Assembly (NCBI GenBank): GCA_947589295.1
Contig: CANQBZ010000017.1
Location: forward strand, 1-45,473
Length of the DNA: 45,473 bases
DNA from: an uncultured Akkermansia sp.
GTDB lineage: Bacteria; Verrucomicrobiota; Verrucomicrobiia; Verrucomicrobiales; Akkermansiaceae
Direction of reading: 5' to 3'
The position numbers and the translations under genes were made by a program. The notes beneath the pieces were generated by a model. The model did not search any database, had not been told where the DNA came from, and was given only the letters and a program-made list of their open reading frames with translations. Numbering within the stretch: position 1 is the stretch's first letter; each line of letters opens with the position of its first letter. Shown here in pieces: positions 43,130 to 45,473 of this stretch.

Positions 43130-45307
43130 TTAATCTTGTCCCTCGATAAGCGCCTCCTCAGCCAACAGGCGGCAGCCGCGCAAATCTAGCTTGCCAGTCG
43201 CCAGCACGGGTATAGCTTCAACCGGGACCAGATACCGCGGCGCCCAAAGATTGGGCAACTCTTGCTCGGCAAGTTTGGTACGCAATTCGCTGAGAATGGC
43301 ATGTTCTTGCGAACTGCGCTGGTGTTGAGGCAAAGCAGAGAGCAACACGAGCGCCTCGCCCTTCTGCTCATCTACAACACCCGTAACAGCGATTTGCACC
43401 CCATCTTCCGGGGCAAGTTTCAATATCTGGGAAATGGCAAGTTCAATACCCTCGTGCGGCACCATTTCGCCGCCGATCTTGGAGAAGCGCGAGAGGCGCC
43501 CGCCAAGCGTAATGAAACCATTGAGATCAAGCTGGCCAATATCGCCGCTCTTGAACCAACCGTCCTTGAAGATGGAATCATTGAGCTCAGGCCTGCCTAC
43601 ATAGCCGCGAAAGACATTGGCGCCTCGGAACCAGATCATGCCTCGTTCCGTGAGGGAAAGTTCTCTGGTGTCGTCCTCTACATCGGTAATCCGCACGGCA
43701 ATGCCAGGCAACGGCGCTCCAATACTACGTTTCACCATACCAGGTACGTAGAAGGCTGACCCAGGCACCAGCGGCGCATCTTGTATGTTCAGGGAACATA
43801 CGGGAGTCGCCTCAGTCAATCCATAGCCCTCCAGCAAAGAAACTCCGCACTTGCGCTTGTACTCTTCTTCCAGATCCGGCTGCAGTTTCTCCGCACCCAC
43901 AATGAAATGGTGAATGGAAGCGAAAGTATCCCCATCGGCCCGGCGCAACATGGCGCGAGCAAACGTGGGAGTCGTCGCCAAAAGGGTGAGTTTGTATTTT
44001 TTCACCAGTTCGCAGAGCGTTCGCGCCTCCGTTGGATTCGGGTAAGCGCAAATAGGGTAGCCACACAGCAACGGAAGCATCAACGTCACCGTGAGTCCAA
44101 AGCTGTGAAAAATTGGCAGACTCCCTAAAAATCTTTCATCCTGCAACGGTATGCGGCATGAGCACTGCGCCACGTTGGCCAGCACCATGCGGTGCGTGAG
44201 CGCCACTCCTTTCGGCTCCCCGGAAGAACCTGATGTGAAAAGCATCACCGCTTCATCATCCCCATGGTGCGCATCCGTATCGCACATTTTGCAGATGACG
44301 GATGCCGGAGCGGCCTTCGCCAGCAACACATTGGCAACAAGAGCAGGCTTGGAAAGCGTGCGCAGCAGGTCTTCCACCAGGATAAGCTGATCTTGGGGCG
44401 GCCATGGAAAGTTGGGCAGCTTCTCCATGAACTTGCGCGCGGTGATGAAGGTTTTGAGCTCAGCTTGGCGCACAGTGCTCTCAAAAGAGGCACGTGAACT
44501 AGCGTAATTGATCATCACGGGCGTTACCCCCGCCAACAAGCAGGAAACCAACCCAATCGTGCCTCCCGGGCCGGGAGGTAAAATGATACCGACACGCTTG
44601 TCGCCACGCTTGCGCAGCACTCTCGCCACAGTCATCGCCACCCCGAGTAACTTGAAGTTCGGCAACTTCGCCCCTGTCATCCCATCCACCATTTCCACAT
44701 TCGGATGGGTGCGCATTGCTCTTACAATATGCGTTGTAAGTGATTCCTTCAAAAGCGGACGCGCGGAAAACAACTCCTCCCCCTTCTCCAACCATGCCGA
44801 CAGCAAACGCTCGCCCGTTTGCGGCCCCGGCGACAATTTGGGGAGTATGTGGAACTCCTCACAGCAATCCTCATCTTCACGCTCACGGTACAAAGTCATG
44901 AGTGTGTCGCCGTAATATCCTAAAAACACAGGTACTGGCGCAATATGCAGGCTCCCGACATGCCTCAAGAAAGGCGAGGGAACATCCGCCAGCGTCCCAC
45001 GCGTCTTGGCCACCTGCCCCGGTAAAAACACCACACTCTGCCCCGCATTCATGTGCGTGAGAATCTGTTCACGCACGGCGCGCGACGTCGTATGCCGAAA
45101 ATCGAAATACTCAATGGATATATCCTTCGTCTTGAGGTACTCCATAATCTCCGGAGCCGGCGGAAATGTGCTGTCCACCAAATAACACACTTTGCCCTCC
45201 AACAAATGGTGCAGCGCCTTCCCCGTACGAATACTCAACCGGTTGGGCATGTAAAAGCCCGGCATCACCAAATTTTCCTGTCCATGTACATTGAGAGATG
45301 CTGTCAT
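43130..45307 (-). CDS. AMP-forming acyl-CoA/ACP ligase with degenerate N-terminal acyltransferase domain (Aas-like)
   Basis: 725 residues from the ATG at 45307. Residues about 1-160 resemble the end of a PlsC-type acyltransferase: GRTG-like GQVAKTRGTLADVPSPFLRHVG and PVPVFLGYYG. However, the HX4D active site and the FPEG motif (here LPGQ) are absent. The remainder is an AMP-binding ligase: LFTSGSSGEPKGVALTH (P-loop), LEGYGLTEATPVC, GWFKSGDIGQLD and a terminal ATGKLDLRG with the catalytic lysine. It activates an acyl chain, perhaps for phospholipid recycling as in Aas. Alone, the acyltransferase half looks inactive. Confidence 0.85.
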   Translation of the reverse strand: MTASLNVHGQENLVMPGFYMPNRLSIRTGKALHHLLEGKVCYLVDSTFPPAPEIMEYLKTKDISIEYFDFRHTTSRAVREQILTHMNAGQSVVFLPGQVAKTRGTLADVPSPFLRHVGSLHIAPVPVFLGYYGDTLMTLYREREDEDCCEEFHILPKLSPGPQTGERLLSAWLEKGEELFSARPLLKESLTTHIVRAMRTHPNVEMVDGMTGAKLPNFKLLGVAMTVARVLRKRGDKRVGIILPPGPGGTIGLVSCLLAGVTPVMINYASSRASFESTVRQAELKTFITARKFMEKLPNFPWPPQDQLILVEDLLRTLSKPALVANVLLAKAAPASVICKMCDTDAHHGDDEAVMLFTSGSSGEPKGVALTHRMVLANVAQCSCRIPLQDERFLGSLPIFHSFGLTVTLMLPLLCGYPICAYPNPTEARTLCELVKKYKLTLLATTPTFARAMLRRADGDTFASIHHFIVGAEKLQPDLEEEYKRKCGVSLLEGYGLTEATPVCSLNIQDAPLVPGSAFYVPGMVKRSIGAPLPGIAVRITDVEDDTRELSLTERGMIWFRGANVFRGYVGRPELNDSIFKDGWFKSGDIGQLDLNGFITLGGRLSRFSKIGGEMVPHEGIELAISQILKLAPEDGVQIAVTGVVDEQKGEALVLLSALPQHQRSSQEHAILSELRTKLAEQELPNLWAPRYLVPVEAIPVLATGKLDLRGCRLLAEEALIEGQD

Positions 45308-45321
45308 AGGAACGTGTGGAG

Positions 45322-45350
45322 ATGGTATCAAACGGCCCTCCGTTTGTCAA
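45322..45350 (-). promoter_or_regulatory. Promoter of the acyl ligase gene with internal dyad
   Basis: TTGACA (45345-45350), 17 bp, TACCAT (45322-45327). The spacer contains AAACGG-AGGG-CCGTTT (45330-45345), a perfect 6-bp inverted repeat that may be an operator. The leader is about eight bases. Confidence 0.75.
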
Positions 45351-45362
45351 GCTTGCGTCCGA

Positions 45363-45473
45363 TTACGCAGCAAGGCAAACGCGTGAAAAAATGCGTTCTG
45401 CCTGCTCCTTTAGCCAAGACGGGCGACGGTGGCCGCGAAGCCTCCATCGCCCGTGCACGTGTTGGAAAAGCAT
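45363..45473 (-). CDS. Possible C-terminal end of an unidentified gene, partial
   Basis: On the minus strand the frame is open from the window edge to a TAA at 45363-45365, giving at least 36 residues: QHVHGRWRLRG, PSWLKEQAERIFSRV and so on. I do not recognise it. It could be the end of a gene, or chance. Confidence 0.3.
   Translation of the reverse strand: MLFQHVHGRWRLRGHRRPSWLKEQAERIFSRVCLAA

Overview
This window is a bacterial chromosome segment. The gene set and gene content (ftsA-ftsZ with a divergent FtsZ, a DHODH of quinone-dependent type, MBOAT and SGNH polysaccharide acetylation genes, exported discoidin-like proteins, few Shine-Dalgarno motifs) suggest a Verrucomicrobiota member, possibly Akkermansia-like. 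That taxon is an inference; no rRNA is present.

Positions 1-16,213 hold one co-directional minus-strand surface-polysaccharide cluster. Read in the direction of transcription it encodes: a GT2 glycosyltransferase; glucose-1-phosphate cytidylyltransferase, an SDR reductase/epimerase and CDP-glucose 4,6-dehydratase (a CDP-deoxyhexose branch); UDP-galactopyranose mutase; a DUF4422-GT8 fusion; a 66-residue unknown; two tandem CMP-acid-sugar synthetase homologues; a DRE-TIM (HMGL-like) aldolase fused to an unknown domain; a HAD phosphatase; a GT29 (sialyltransferase-fold) enzyme with an N-terminal coiled coil; an SGNH/AlgX-like membrane acetyltransferase; and an MBOAT (AlgI-like) gene that runs off the left edge. 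No NeuB or KdsA homologue is visible. The inferred story is an undescribed route: pyruvate aldol addition by the HMGL-like enzyme, dephosphorylation by HAD, CMP activation, then GT29 transfer and O-acetylation. Two G9 tracts in this cluster could make it phase-variable.

Positions 16,214-20,946 hold a cluster promoter region with two copies of a palindrome, a secreted TlpA-like thioredoxin, a CynX-type MFS permease, pyrD, an orphan RelE-like protein and an ABC-2 permease. Positions 21,042-30,843 hold gltB, two radical SAM/SPASM enzymes (AhbC/AhbD/NirJ-like), ftsA and ftsZ. Positions 31,085-36,817 hold a pair of exported proteins of unknown role, a low-molecular-weight tyrosine phosphatase, queE and a hexapeptide acetyltransferase. 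The rest holds a CAT-anticodon tRNA, a Nudix protein, an EamA permease, uvrC, dnaN, leuB, an IS30 transposase remnant and an AMP-forming acyl ligase with a degenerate acyltransferase domain.

Several promoters are very clear (TTGCCA/TTGACA, 17 bp, TACAAT/TATAAT type). Many sit so close to the start codon that the mRNA must be leaderless or nearly so. One such promoter is placed exactly so that transcription would begin at the first base of the tRNA.
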